Assembly: GCA_902785755.1 (NCBI GenBank)
Contig: CACZZO010000003.1
Span: 242,690 to 306,689 of the forward strand
DNA length: 64,000 bases
Direction: 5' to 3'
From: an uncultured Bacteroidia bacterium
GTDB taxonomy: Bacteria > Bacteroidota > Bacteroidia > Bacteroidales > F082
In this document: piece after piece, positions 16,831 to 26,436 of the stretch
How the letters are laid out: every line of letters starts with the position of its first letter
Numbering within the stretch: position 1 is the first letter of the stretch
Program-made: the position numbers and the translations under genes
Notes under the pieces: model-generated
Database searches by the model: none
What the model was told of the DNA's origin: nothing
What the model saw: the letters and a program-made list of their open reading frames with translations, nothing else

Positions 16831-17730
16831 ATGAAATATAACCCTTTTAAAGGCACGGGCATTGCCCTCCTCACTCCTTTTAAAACCGACTGTTCAGTTG
16901 ATGTTGAGGCTTTAATCAACATCGTGAACCATGTCATCGCCAACGGCGCGGATTTTTTGGTCGTTTTGGGCACCACTTCCGAAGCCCCTACCCTTTCGGC
17001 AGACGAAAAGCAATTGGTAATCAACACGATATTGGAAGCCAATGAGGGTCGCTTGCCCGTCATGCTCGGCATGGGCGGCAACAACACGCAGGCCGTCATC
17101 GAAGCCGTCAAAAACCAAGATTTTAAGGGCATCCAAGGCATCTTGAGCGTCGTACCTTATTATAATAAGCCCAACCAGCACGGCATGAAAGCCCATTTCG
17201 AGGCCATCGCCGATGCGAGTCCTGTGCCCGTAGTGGTCTACAACGTGCCAGGTCGCGTGGGCGTGAACTTGCAAGCCGCAACCTGTGTGGAATTGGCCCA
17301 GCATCCCAACATCATCGCCGTGAAGGAGGCTTCGGGCAACTTGCAGCAAATCATGGAGATATTGCGCGACAAGCCCGCTGATTTCGATGTGCTTTCGGGC
17401 GACGACGGCATCACCCAACCTTTGTTGGCACTTGGCGCAACAGGCGTGATTTCGGTGGCCGCCAACGCTTACACAAAACATTTCAGCCGTATGATGAAGG
17501 CCCAAAAGGAAGGCCGCATCGAAGAAGCATTGCGCTTGCATTACGCCATGCTCCGTATGAACCAACTGATTTTTGCCGACGGCAACCCTGCAGGAATCAA
17601 GTGCCTGATGAGCCATATCGGTCTGTGCGAGAATGTGTTGCGTTTGCCTTTAGTTCCTGTGAACGAGAAGGTGGAAGCGGAAATTGTTGAAGAATGGGGG
17701 TTTTTTGAAAGTTTAGAGTTTAGAGTTTAG
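16831..17730 (+). CDS. dapA: 4-hydroxy-tetrahydrodipicolinate synthase
   Basis: DapA condenses pyruvate with aspartate semialdehyde in lysine and meso-diaminopimelate synthesis. The 299-residue protein has GTGIALLTPF at the start, LGTTSEAPTLS near 50 (family GTTGE), YYNKPNQHG near 110, the Tyr in VYNVPGRVG and the Schiff-base Lys in IAVKEASGN near 165. The C-terminal residues ESLEFRV and the TAG stop are read from a GTTTAGA heptamer array, so the natural end has probably been replaced by the repeat. An in-frame TTG six bases upstream is disregarded. Confidence 0.95.
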   Translation: MKYNPFKGTGIALLTPFKTDCSVDVEALINIVNHVIANGADFLVVLGTTSEAPTLSADEKQLVINTILEANEGRLPVMLGMGGNNTQAVIEAVKNQDFKGIQGILSVVPYYNKPNQHGMKAHFEAIADASPVPVVVYNVPGRVGVNLQAATCVELAQHPNIIAVKEASGNLQQIMEILRDKPADFDVLSGDDGITQPLLALGATGVISVAANAYTKHFSRMMKAQKEGRIEEALRLHYAMLRMNQLIFADGNPAGIKCLMSHIGLCENVLRLPLVPVNEKVEAEIVEEWGFFESLEFRV

Positions 17731-17740
17731 AGTTTAGAGT
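17711..17740 (+). repeat. GTTTAGA heptamer array
   Basis: Four exact tandem copies of GTTTAGA (17711-17738) followed by GT. The array straddles the end of dapA and supplies its last codons and stop. A hairpin GGCTGTCAC-ATT-GTGGCAGCC follows at 17746-17766. Related heptamers are found inside the P-type ATPase gene at 57905-57938 and 58400-58435. Confidence 0.85.
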
Positions 17741-17805
17741 TGTAGGGCTGTCACATTGTGGCAGCCGAATAATCAGAATTTGAAATTTGAAATAACAATA
17801 ATAAA

Positions 17806-20322
17806 ATGAAGAGTTTACGCTATTTTATGCTGATTTTGGCCGCAGTGGTTTGCGGCAACATTTTTGCCCAAAAGAGCCAACAAGAACTGAACCAACTCAT
17901 GCAAGAACGCAATGAGTATTATTTCACCTTCAACCTGAGCGGCAACGATGACCTGAACGCCATTGCCCAAACCATTTCGGTTGACCGTGTTGATGGCAAG
18001 GTGGTTACAGCCTACGCCAACAACAAAGAATTTGCCGATTTCCAGCAACTTGGCTATGAAACGACGCTGCAAACGCCGCCTTCGCTGATGGAGAAAGTCG
18101 CGATGTGGGACGGCAGCAACCGCGCCGAATATGATTGGGACAGTTACCCGACCTACACGGCCTACGAGGAAATGATGTTCCAATTTGCCACCGACCATCC
18201 CGACAAGTGCGAAATCATCACGCTCGGCACTTTACCCAGCGGTCGAAAGATTATGATTGCCCACCTGAACAACGGTTCAGGCGAAGGCAAGCCCAAGTTC
18301 CTCTACACCAGCACCATCCACGGCGACGAAACCACAGGCTGGATTTTGATGCTTCGCTTGATTGACTATTTGCTTGAAAATCCTGACGAGCCTGAAGTTC
18401 AGACCGTTATGGACAATATTGACCTTTATATTGGCCCGAACACCAACCCTGACGGCACTTATCACGCAGGCAACAACAACGTGAACGGTGCCACCCGCTA
18501 CAACGCCAACGGTGTTGATATGAACCGCAACTATGCCGACCCCAATGGTGGTCCACACCCCGATGGCAATCCCTACCAAACTGAAACAGAATGGTTTATG
18601 CAGTTTGCCGAAGAAAACGCTTTTGTGATGGGTGCCAACTATCACGGCGGTGCCGAGGTGATGAACTACCCTTGGGACAACACCTACACACTCCATCCTG
18701 ATGATGCTTGGTATCAACTCATTAGCCACGAGTACGCCGACCTCACCCACGAAGTGAACCCCAATTACATGAACGACTTCAACAACGGCATCACCAATGG
18801 CGCTCAATGGTATATGATTGGCGGAGGCCGCCAAGATTATATGAACGGCTATGCGCAATGCCGCGAACTCACGATTGAATGTTCGAACACCAAACTGCCC
18901 AACGGCAACCAATTGCCCAACTTTTGGAACATCAACAAAAATTCCATCTTCGCCTTTATGAACCAATGCCTTTACGGCATCCACGGCACAGTGACCGATG
19001 CTTCGACAGGCGAGCCCATAGAGGCCACGATCACCATTTCGGGACACGACAATACGTTTTCAGTAGTGGAGAGCCATCTACCTGCGGGCGACTTCCACCG
19101 CCCCATCAAGGGAGGCACCTACACAGTGAACTTCATCGCCGATGGCTATCGTCCGCATCAGGAAACCGTCACCGTAGCTGATTATGAAACTGTCAACCTG
19201 AACGTTGCACTCGAAGCCGGCGCGGGCATCCTCCCTGATTTCTCTGTTTCGAGGACAATGGTCCCATTGGGTGGACATGTCAACTTCACCGACCAGTCGT
19301 TTGGCGACATTGTCTCGTGGCATTGGACCTTTGAAGGTGCCGGTTCATCGACACAACAGAACCCGACGAATGTTTCGTACGATATGGTTGGCGACTTTGC
19401 CGTGACCCTCACCGTGACCGACAGCAACGGCAACAACGAAACCCTCACGCGAGACAATTACATCCATGTGCGCGAAGCCTACATGATGCAAGACGGCACC
19501 TTCGAGACTTGCAGGGCATTCTTCTACGCTTCTGCTTACACCGGTTACCACAGCAACGAGGACTACACCATGACTTTCCTTCCCGATACCCCAGGCAACA
19601 AAATCAGCGTCAACTTCCTAAGTTTCAGCACTGAAGCTAACTACGACTGGCTTGAAATCTATGATGGCAGTTCCACCGATGCGCCTTTCATCAACAGTTA
19701 TTCAGGCAATGACGAAATCGGCATAGTGACCGCCACCAACGAAGAAGGCGCACTCACCTTCCACTTCACTTCCGACTATTCTACCACGTCGAGCGGCTGG
19801 GAGGCCTTGGTCGACTGCGTCGGTTCATACGAGCCTATGATTATTGACGTCACCGCCAATCCGGAAGTCATCAACGAAGGCGAAAGCAGCCAACTCACGG
19901 CAACTGTAACGGGTGGCGCAGGCAACTACACTTTCCGTTGGGAACCAGTCGAAACCCTCGACTATCCCACCAGTTGTTGCCCCATAGCCACACCCACCGA
20001 GCATGAAACCATTTACAAAGTGGAAGTGACTGACGGAGAGGGCAATACGGTTTCCGGCGAAGTGACCGTAACCATCAGGAATGTCGGCATGGAAGAAAAC
20101 ACCACGAGTGCCTTGAAGGTTTATCCCAACCCGAACAATGGCCTGTTCATCATTGAAGGCAATGCTGATTATCAACTCATCAACAGTCTTGGGCAAGTCG
20201 TGCTTTCGGGTGTTTGCGAAGGCAAGTGCCAAATCGATGCCCAAAGTTTGAAACAAGGCGTGTATTTCCTTCGCCTCAACGGTGAAAACGACTGGAGGGC
20301 AGAAAAAATCATCATTGAATAA
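17806..20322 (+). CDS. Secreted M14 zinc carboxypeptidase with PKD, CUB-like and T9SS sorting domains
   Basis: The 838-residue protein has a Sec signal (1-21), a propeptide-like region, and an M14 catalytic domain (about 115-385) with zinc ligands H172 and E175 in STIHGDE and H280 in ANYHGG. R241 lies in DMNRNY and the general base is E358 in LTIECS. A carboxypeptidase regulatory-like beta domain (about 390-470), a PKD domain (HWTFEGAGSS), a CUB-like domain (YDWLEIYDGSS) and a second Ig-like segment follow. It ends with a type A sorting domain (LKVYPNPNNGLFIIEG). It is expected to be exported by the type IX system. The next gene is a paralogue. Confidence 0.93.
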   Translation: MKSLRYFMLILAAVVCGNIFAQKSQQELNQLMQERNEYYFTFNLSGNDDLNAIAQTISVDRVDGKVVTAYANNKEFADFQQLGYETTLQTPPSLMEKVAMWDGSNRAEYDWDSYPTYTAYEEMMFQFATDHPDKCEIITLGTLPSGRKIMIAHLNNGSGEGKPKFLYTSTIHGDETTGWILMLRLIDYLLENPDEPEVQTVMDNIDLYIGPNTNPDGTYHAGNNNVNGATRYNANGVDMNRNYADPNGGPHPDGNPYQTETEWFMQFAEENAFVMGANYHGGAEVMNYPWDNTYTLHPDDAWYQLISHEYADLTHEVNPNYMNDFNNGITNGAQWYMIGGGRQDYMNGYAQCRELTIECSNTKLPNGNQLPNFWNINKNSIFAFMNQCLYGIHGTVTDASTGEPIEATITISGHDNTFSVVESHLPAGDFHRPIKGGTYTVNFIADGYRPHQETVTVADYETVNLNVALEAGAGILPDFSVSRTMVPLGGHVNFTDQSFGDIVSWHWTFEGAGSSTQQNPTNVSYDMVGDFAVTLTVTDSNGNNETLTRDNYIHVREAYMMQDGTFETCRAFFYASAYTGYHSNEDYTMTFLPDTPGNKISVNFLSFSTEANYDWLEIYDGSSTDAPFINSYSGNDEIGIVTATNEEGALTFHFTSDYSTTSSGWEALVDCVGSYEPMIIDVTANPEVINEGESSQLTATVTGGAGNYTFRWEPVETLDYPTSCCPIATPTEHETIYKVEVTDGEGNTVSGEVTVTIRNVGMEENTTSALKVYPNPNNGLFIIEGNADYQLINSLGQVVLSGVCEGKCQIDAQSLKQGVYFLRLNGENDWRAEKIIIE

Positions 20323-20330
20323 GGTTCAAA

Positions 20331-22637
20331 ATGAAGCATTTGCAGAAACTCATCCTGATTCTCGCCGTGACAGTTTGCGGCAACCTTTTGGCCCAAAACA
20401 GCCAAAAGGACTTGGAACAACTCATGCGCAGCCGTGGGGAATATTTCTTCACCCTATCGGTTGACCAACCTTCTGAAATCCAAGCCATCAGCGACCTTTG
20501 CTCCGTTGACGGCACCGATGGCCGAACCGTGGTGTGTTTTGCCAACCAAAACGAGTATGAGATTTTGCTCGAAAAAGGCTATCAGCCTCATTTGCAAACT
20601 CCACCATCGTTGCTCGAAACGCCCATCATGTGGGACGGAAGCCACCGCGAGGCGTACGATTGGGACGCTTACCCGACCTACGAAGCTTACGAAAGCATGA
20701 TGCAACAGTTTGCCTCCGAGCATCCCGACCGTTGCACCTATTTCGAACTTGGCACTTTGGCCAGCGGACGCAAACTCATGTTTTGCCGCATCAACAACGG
20801 GCAACCCGACGGCAAGCCGAAGTTCCTTTACACCTCAACTATGCACGGCAACGAAACGACAGGTTTTATGCTGATGCTCCGCCTGATCGATGAACTTTGT
20901 TCGAGCAATGACGACCGTATTTTGAACTTGGTCAACAACTTGGACATTTTCATCGGCCCAAACACCAACCCCGACGGCACCTATTACGGTGGCAACCAAA
21001 GCGTATCTGGCGCCCGCCGCAACAATGCCAACGACCTCGACCTCAACCGCCATTATCCCGACTTCGACAAAGGTCCGCACCCCGACAACGAATGGTGCTA
21101 TCAAGATGAAACCCAATGGCTGATGAACCTTGCACGTGACCATAAATTCACGATGGCCGCCAACTTCCATACGGGTTCGGAAGTGTTGAACTACCCTTGG
21201 GACACCCATCCCGCGCTCCACGCCGACGATGAATGGTGGAAATTGGTCTGCCACGAATACGCCGACCAATGCCACGAGTGGGACACCTCTTATATGAATA
21301 TGCCTCATCAGAATGCAGACAACGGCATCATCAACGGCTATGTGTGGTACACCATTTCGGGCAGCCGACAGGACTACATGAACTACTATGCCCAATGCCG
21401 CGAAGTGACGATTGAATGTTCCAACACATACCTGCCCAACGCCTCAACAATGCCGATGTACTGGAACTACAACCACAACAGCATGTTAAGTTACATGGAG
21501 CAGTGCCTCAACGGGATTCACGGCACCATCACTGATGCCGCAACAGGCGAGGCGATTGAAGCCACCGTTTTCATTGCGGGACACGACCAACGCGGCTCTC
21601 ATGTCAATTCGCATTTGCCGGCGGGCGACTATCACCGTCCCATCAAGGGTGGCACTTACGCCATCACTTATTCCGCTTACGGCTATGAGCCTCAGACCAT
21701 TACCGTGAGTGTAAACGACAATGAAGCCGTTAATCAGGATGTGCAACTGACACCTATCCCCAACACACCTTTATCCGCCTATTTTGAGGCTGAAAGAGAG
21801 GTGGCTACAGTGGGTTCGCCAGTTTGGTTCAATGAATTTAGCCAAGGTCGGCACATCGTCAGTTGGGAGTGGCGGTTTGAAGGAGGAACACCCTCCACCT
21901 CAACCGAGCGCAATCCTTCCGTCATTTATGACGCACCTGGGAAGTTCGATGTTTCGCTGACCGTCACCGATGCCGATGGACAAACCAACACCAACACCAA
22001 GAGCGAATTCATCGATGTTTACCATGCCATCCCCATCCAAGACGGCAATGTGACCGTGACCAACTGCCGAGGCCTCTTTCTCCCTTCGGGCAGCGACTGC
22101 GGGCATTACGGCAACGATGAAAGTTACAAAATGACCCTTTATCCCGACAGCAACGGGCGAAAAATCATTTTGGATTTCCTCGATTTCAAGACCCAACCCA
22201 ACACCGACGTACTCACCATCTACGACGGCACCTCCACCGATGCCCCGCTCATCGGCAGTTATTCAGGCTCGGTCTTGCCCGGCTGCATCACGGCCAGCAA
22301 CCCCGAAGGCGCACTCACAATCACTTTTGTTTCAAACACTTACTACAATTATTTAGGGTGGATGGCAACGGTGACTTGCACAAGCGGTGTGTCGGTAGAC
22401 GAAAACTTGACGGAGAATGTGAAAATCTATCCCAATCCGGCACAAAACAGTTTCACCATCGAGGCTAAAGGCGAAATCCAGTATTCCGTTTACAACGCCC
22501 TCGGCCAAGTCGTGCTTGCAGGCAAATTCACCGACAAAGCCCAAATCGATGCCCAATCCTTGCGGCAAGGCGTGTATTTCCTGCAACTGAAAGGCACAAA
22601 CGGGAACTGGGTTGAAAAACTCATCATTGAAAAATAA
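20331..22637 (+). CDS. Second secreted M14 zinc carboxypeptidase with T9SS sorting domain
   Basis: A tandem paralogue of the preceding gene, eight bases after its stop, with 768 residues. It has the same order: signal peptide, TSTMHGNETTGFML (zinc His and Glu), DLDLNRHYPD, ANFHTGSEVLNYPWD (third zinc ligand), EVTIECSNTYLP (catalytic Glu), regulatory-like beta domain, PKD (WEWRFEGG), CUB-like (DVLTIYDGTS) and a sorting domain (VKIYPNPAQNSFTIEA). It lacks the second Ig-like segment of its neighbour, which accounts for the length difference. Both probably digest peptides outside the cell and are likely co-transcribed. Confidence 0.93.
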   Translation: MKHLQKLILILAVTVCGNLLAQNSQKDLEQLMRSRGEYFFTLSVDQPSEIQAISDLCSVDGTDGRTVVCFANQNEYEILLEKGYQPHLQTPPSLLETPIMWDGSHREAYDWDAYPTYEAYESMMQQFASEHPDRCTYFELGTLASGRKLMFCRINNGQPDGKPKFLYTSTMHGNETTGFMLMLRLIDELCSSNDDRILNLVNNLDIFIGPNTNPDGTYYGGNQSVSGARRNNANDLDLNRHYPDFDKGPHPDNEWCYQDETQWLMNLARDHKFTMAANFHTGSEVLNYPWDTHPALHADDEWWKLVCHEYADQCHEWDTSYMNMPHQNADNGIINGYVWYTISGSRQDYMNYYAQCREVTIECSNTYLPNASTMPMYWNYNHNSMLSYMEQCLNGIHGTITDAATGEAIEATVFIAGHDQRGSHVNSHLPAGDYHRPIKGGTYAITYSAYGYEPQTITVSVNDNEAVNQDVQLTPIPNTPLSAYFEAEREVATVGSPVWFNEFSQGRHIVSWEWRFEGGTPSTSTERNPSVIYDAPGKFDVSLTVTDADGQTNTNTKSEFIDVYHAIPIQDGNVTVTNCRGLFLPSGSDCGHYGNDESYKMTLYPDSNGRKIILDFLDFKTQPNTDVLTIYDGTSTDAPLIGSYSGSVLPGCITASNPEGALTITFVSNTYYNYLGWMATVTCTSGVSVDENLTENVKIYPNPAQNSFTIEAKGEIQYSVYNALGQVVLAGKFTDKAQIDAQSLRQGVYFLQLKGTNGNWVEKLIIEK

Positions 22638-22672
22638 AAACAAAAACACCTCGTTATTAACGCAAAAATGAG

Positions 22673-22680
22673 TAATTTTG
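22673..22680 (+). promoter_or_regulatory. Promoter -7 box for bamD, near-leaderless
   Basis: TAATTTTG followed by CAGCCCG and the bamD ATG at 22688. Only seven bases separate box and start codon, so the transcript would have little or no leader. The wording TTTGCAGNCCGATG recurs upstream of pyrB at 32329-32342. Confidence 0.55.
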
Positions 22681-22687
22681 CAGCCCG

Positions 22688-23485
22688 ATGAAAAACAGGA
22701 TTTTGATATTGGCCGTTATGGGGTTGTTTGCCCTCGCCTCTTGCAACGACTTCAACCGTTTGGTGAAAAGCACCGACAACGAAATGAAGTACGAGGTGGC
22801 GATGGACTATTATGAACGCGGCGACTACAACCACGCCCTGCAACTGTTCGACCTGCTGCAAGCCTCGTTCCGCAACACGCCCCGTGGCGAAAACATCACT
22901 TATCGCACGGCGCAATGCTATTATATGCAGCACGACTACGAGATTGCGGGCTACTATTACAACCGTTTCATCCAAGTCTACCCCTTCTCAAAGGATGCAG
23001 AAAAGGCCGCCTACATGAGCGCCTATTGCAGTTACATGGATTCGCCCGAGTCGGGATTGGACCAAACCAACACCCACAACGCCATCAAGCAATTGAAAGG
23101 CTTCATCGAGCGTTATCCCAAAAGCGACAGCCTCGACCGCGCCAATTACCTTTTGGCCGACCTCAACAACAAATTGGAAGAGAAAGACTACAACATTTGC
23201 CGGCTGTTCTACCGCATGGAAAACTACAGCGCAGCCATCACCTCTTTTGAGAACATGCTGAAGAAATACCCCAACACTCCGCACCGCGAGGAAATCCTGT
23301 TCGACATGGCCAAGACATACTACGACTTTGCCGAAAACAGCATCGCCGAAAAGCAGCGCGAGCGTTACGAGTCGTGCATCGAGCAATGCAACACCCTCTC
23401 GTATCTCTATCCCGAAAGCAAGTATTTGCAGGAAGTGAGCGGCATTGCAACCAAAGCAAGAAAGAAATTAGAAAACATCAAATAA
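22688..23485 (+). CDS. bamD: Outer membrane protein assembly factor BamD
   Basis: BamD is the lipoprotein of the BAM complex that scaffolds BamA at the outer membrane. The 265-residue protein has a lipoprotein signal (MKNRILILAVMGLFALASC), and five TPR-like repeats follow: YEVAMDYYERGDYNHALQLF, YMQHDYEIAGYYYNRFI, a central set with KQLKGFIERYPKS, then FYRMENYSAAITSFENML and MAKTYYDFAENS. The gene heads bamD-rpoZ-like-porD-like-recN, a conserved Bacteroidetes order. Confidence 0.93.
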   Translation: MKNRILILAVMGLFALASCNDFNRLVKSTDNEMKYEVAMDYYERGDYNHALQLFDLLQASFRNTPRGENITYRTAQCYYMQHDYEIAGYYYNRFIQVYPFSKDAEKAAYMSAYCSYMDSPESGLDQTNTHNAIKQLKGFIERYPKSDSLDRANYLLADLNNKLEEKDYNICRLFYRMENYSAAITSFENMLKKYPNTPHREEILFDMAKTYYDFAENSIAEKQRERYESCIEQCNTLSYLYPESKYLQEVSGIATKARKKLENIK

Positions 23486-23487
23486 TC

Positions 23488-23826
23488 ATGGATTTCAAGA
23501 AAATCAAGACAGAAACGACGGTTGTCACCCGTCAGAAAGACCAGTTCTACAAAGGCACAGGCAACATTTACGAAACCGTTGCCATCCTCTCCATCAGGGC
23601 CAACCAGATTGCCTCTGAGATGAAGGCGGAACTCAACGAAAAAATCGAGTCGTTTGCCTCGGCATCCAACGACAGCCTCGAAGAAGTGTTCGAGAACAAG
23701 GAACAAATCGAAATCGCCAAGTTCTACGAGCGTCTTCCCAAGCCCACCCTGATTGCCATCCACGAATTTTTGAACGACCAGATTTACTTCCGCAATCCCG
23801 CCAAGGAAACCGCCGAAGCCTTCTGA
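23488..23826 (+). CDS. rpoZ: Omega-like (Rpb6-type) RNA polymerase subunit
   Basis: The 112-residue protein starts at the ATG at 23488, two bases after the bamD stop; the frame is open further upstream within bamD. NIYETVAILSIRANQI near residue 30 is the conserved omega/Rpb6 helix that clamps RpoC. SLEEVFENKEQIEIAKFYERLPKPT is the Bacteroidetes-specific continuation. The family is often annotated only as hypothetical because it diverges from classical omega. The adjacency to bamD fits. Confidence 0.88.
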   Translation: MDFKKIKTETTVVTRQKDQFYKGTGNIYETVAILSIRANQIASEMKAELNEKIESFASASNDSLEEVFENKEQIEIAKFYERLPKPTLIAIHEFLNDQIYFRNPAKETAEAF

Positions 23827-23853
23827 TTTTCAAACAACTAAAAGGGAGCCGCC

Positions 23854-24765
23854 ATGAAAAAAGCCTTATCTGCCCTCTTGCTTCTGGCCTGCCTGCTGAC
23901 GGTCAACACCGTGCGGGCACAGGAGTTGCAATGCGAAGTGCGCGTCAATTCCAACAAGGTGGAAGGTAGCGACAAGACCATCTACCAGAACCTGCAAACC
24001 TCCCTTTACGAATTCATCAACAACACGAAATTCACGGAAATCAATTTCCGTCAGGCGGAGAAAATCGAGTGCTCGATGCTGGTGGATGTGCTCAGCCGAG
24101 ATAATGACAACTTCTCGGCTGAAATCAGTTTGGCCTTGCGCCGCCCTGTGTTCAAGTCGAACTACAGCACACCGCTGTTCAACTACATCGACCGCAAGTT
24201 CTATTTTGAATACACCGAAGGCGTACCCTTGGACTTCAACCCTAACAACTTCATCTCCAACCTCACCAGCACCATCGGATTCTACGTTTATGTATTTCTC
24301 GGCTTGGATTTCGACTCGTTCTCGCCCTACGGCGGCGACCCGTTTTTCGCCATTGCGGAAACCATCGCCAATGCCGCACCGCAAGAGGCCGGCTCCGACA
24401 ACGGCTGGAGCTCGACGGGACGGCAGAACCGCGCCACACTCATCAGCGACATCAACAACCAAAGCTACAGGCCGCTGCGCCAATTCCTTTATGACTACCA
24501 CCGCAACGGTCTTGACATCATGGCCGAAAAACCCGAAATGGGTCGCGAAGCCATCCTTAGCGCCATCAATAGTCTGCAAGCCGTATATGAACGCAACTCG
24601 ATGTGCTATTTCCTGCAACTCCTCATCGAAAGCAAACGTGACGAAATCATCCAAGTATTCTCGCAAGGCGACATGAAGATTCGCACCGAGGCTTCCAAGG
24701 TAATGAAAGCCATAGATCCCTCGCAATCATCGCGTTACGATGCCATGCTGCAAAACAAAGGCTGA
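23854..24765 (+). CDS. DUF4835 family protein, PorD-like
   Basis: The 303-residue protein has a signal peptide ending VRAQ. It continues LQCEVRVNSNKVEGSDKTIYQNL and NTKFTEINFRQAEKIEC, the hallmark of DUF4835, which includes the P. gingivalis PorD protein linked to type IX secretion. A central FGYDYDSFS-like segment appears here as LGLDFDSFSPYGGDPFF. It is probably periplasmic or membrane attached. Its place between the omega-like gene and recN is the usual order. A role in secretion is known for the family but not proven for this copy. Confidence 0.85.
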   Translation: MKKALSALLLLACLLTVNTVRAQELQCEVRVNSNKVEGSDKTIYQNLQTSLYEFINNTKFTEINFRQAEKIECSMLVDVLSRDNDNFSAEISLALRRPVFKSNYSTPLFNYIDRKFYFEYTEGVPLDFNPNNFISNLTSTIGFYVYVFLGLDFDSFSPYGGDPFFAIAETIANAAPQEAGSDNGWSSTGRQNRATLISDINNQSYRPLRQFLYDYHRNGLDIMAEKPEMGREAILSAINSLQAVYERNSMCYFLQLLIESKRDEIIQVFSQGDMKIRTEASKVMKAIDPSQSSRYDAMLQNKG

Positions 24766-24780
24766 TAATTTCCCTTTTCT

Positions 24781-26436
24781 ATGCTGAAGCAACTGCACAT
24801 CAGAAACTACGCCCTTATAGACGAGTTGAATGTCAGTTTTGAAAGCGGTTTCAATGTCATCACAGGCGAAACCGGTGCGGGCAAGTCCATCTTGCTCGGT
24901 GCCTTGGGCTTTGCCTTGGGCGACCGTGCCGATACGAATGTGCTTTACGACAAGGACAAGAAATGCGTAGTGGAAGCACAATTTGAACTGAAAGACAACA
25001 CTTTGCAATCCCTCTTTGAGGAAAATGACCTCGATTTTGAGACCGATTGCATCTTCCGCCGCGAACTCAGCCCACAGAAGAAAAGCCGCGCTTTCATCAA
25101 CGACACCCCCGTTGCGTTGCAAGCCATGAAAGAGATTGGTAGTCAATTGGTTGACATCCATTCCCAACACGACTCACTTCTGCTCACCGATGCCGACTTC
25201 CAACTCAGACTTTTGGACGACATTGCGCAAAACAATTCGTTATTGACTGATTATCAGGCAGAATATGGCAACTACAACCAACTCAAGCGTTCATTAAGCG
25301 ACTTGAAGGAGATGGCAACCAAAAACACCGCCGAAAACGACTACCTGAAATTCCAGTTGGACGAACTCGACAAAGCCGACCTGAAAGAAGGCGAATACGC
25401 GGAAATCGAGCAGACACTTAGCGTGATGGAGAACTCGGAGGAAATCAAGACGCTCTTGGTGACCGCCAACGGCCTGATGGAAGACGCGGAAACAGCCATT
25501 TTGGGGCAAGTCAATGAACTGTCCTCTACCCTTTCGCGACTAAAGCACCTCTTGCCCGACACTGAAACATTGTTTGAACGCATTGAAAACCTGAAAGTTG
25601 AACTAAAAGACATCGCCTACGACCTGCGTCACAAGGAAGATGAAACCCAATTCGACGAGGAACAACTGCAAAACCTTCAGGAACGCTACGACCTCCTCAG
25701 CCGCCTGATGATGAAGCACCGGCTCAACGAGTTTGAGGAACTTATCGCTTTGCGGGACAGCCTGAAAGAGAAAGTGAACGCCTTCGAGAACATCGATGAA
25801 GCCATCGCACAAGCTGAAAAACAGCTGAAAAACAGCGAAAAACAACTTTCAAGCCTCGCCAAAAACCTGCACGAAAAACGTTGTCAGGCTGCTGTTGCCT
25901 TTGGCGAAAAAGTTGCCCAATTGGTGCGGCAGTTGGCCATGCCTTTCGCCCAATTCCAAGTCAGTGTGGAAAGCCAAGAAACCTTCGGCAGCAAGGGCAG
26001 CGACGAAATCCGCTTCCTCTTTTCCGCCAACAAGGGTGTGGCTCCCGACGACATCCGTCGTGTGGCCTCGGGCGGCGAGCTTTCGCGCCTGATGCTCTCC
26101 ATCAAGAGTGCTGTTTCGGACTACAACTACATCCCAACCCTCATCTTCGACGAAATCGACACGGGCGTTTCTGGTGAAGTGGCCGCCAAAATCGGGGGCA
26201 TCATGCGGCAGATGGGCCATTCGCTGCAACTCATTTCCATCACCCACCTGCCCCAAGTGGCCAGCCAAGCCTTACACCATTATTTCATCTACAAAGACAA
26301 TAAAGGCGAACGCACGCAGTCGCACATTCGCCTTTTGGAGGCCAAGGAGCGCATTGGCGAAATAGCCAAGATGCTCAGCAACAACGAGATTACTCCCGAA
26401 GCACTACGGGCTGCCGAGGTGCTTCTGAAGGAATAA
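24781..26436 (+). CDS. recN: DNA repair protein RecN
   Basis: RecN is an SMC-like ATPase that helps repair double-strand breaks. The 551-residue protein has a Walker A at GETGAGKSILLGALGFALGD (about residue 32), long coiled-coil arms from about 155 to 360, the ABC signature in RVASGGELSRLMLSIK near 425, Walker B LIFDEIDTGVSGE and the late SITHLPQVAS switch. Length and domain order are standard. Its stop is directly abutted by the stop of the convergent C10 protease gene, with no terminator between them. Confidence 0.95.
   Translation: MLKQLHIRNYALIDELNVSFESGFNVITGETGAGKSILLGALGFALGDRADTNVLYDKDKKCVVEAQFELKDNTLQSLFEENDLDFETDCIFRRELSPQKKSRAFINDTPVALQAMKEIGSQLVDIHSQHDSLLLTDADFQLRLLDDIAQNNSLLTDYQAEYGNYNQLKRSLSDLKEMATKNTAENDYLKFQLDELDKADLKEGEYAEIEQTLSVMENSEEIKTLLVTANGLMEDAETAILGQVNELSSTLSRLKHLLPDTETLFERIENLKVELKDIAYDLRHKEDETQFDEEQLQNLQERYDLLSRLMMKHRLNEFEELIALRDSLKEKVNAFENIDEAIAQAEKQLKNSEKQLSSLAKNLHEKRCQAAVAFGEKVAQLVRQLAMPFAQFQVSVESQETFGSKGSDEIRFLFSANKGVAPDDIRRVASGGELSRLMLSIKSAVSDYNYIPTLIFDEIDTGVSGEVAAKIGGIMRQMGHSLQLISITHLPQVASQALHHYFIYKDNKGERTQSHIRLLEAKERIGEIAKMLSNNEITPEALRAAEVLLKE

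Noticed and set aside
17711..17740. Short direct repeats as a CRISPR array
   Set aside because: The heptamers are contiguous without spacers and there are no cas genes in the window.
23374..23487. N-terminal extension of the omega-like subunit into bamD
   Set aside because: It overlaps the well-supported BamD C-terminus; the ATG at 23488 gives the family N-terminus.
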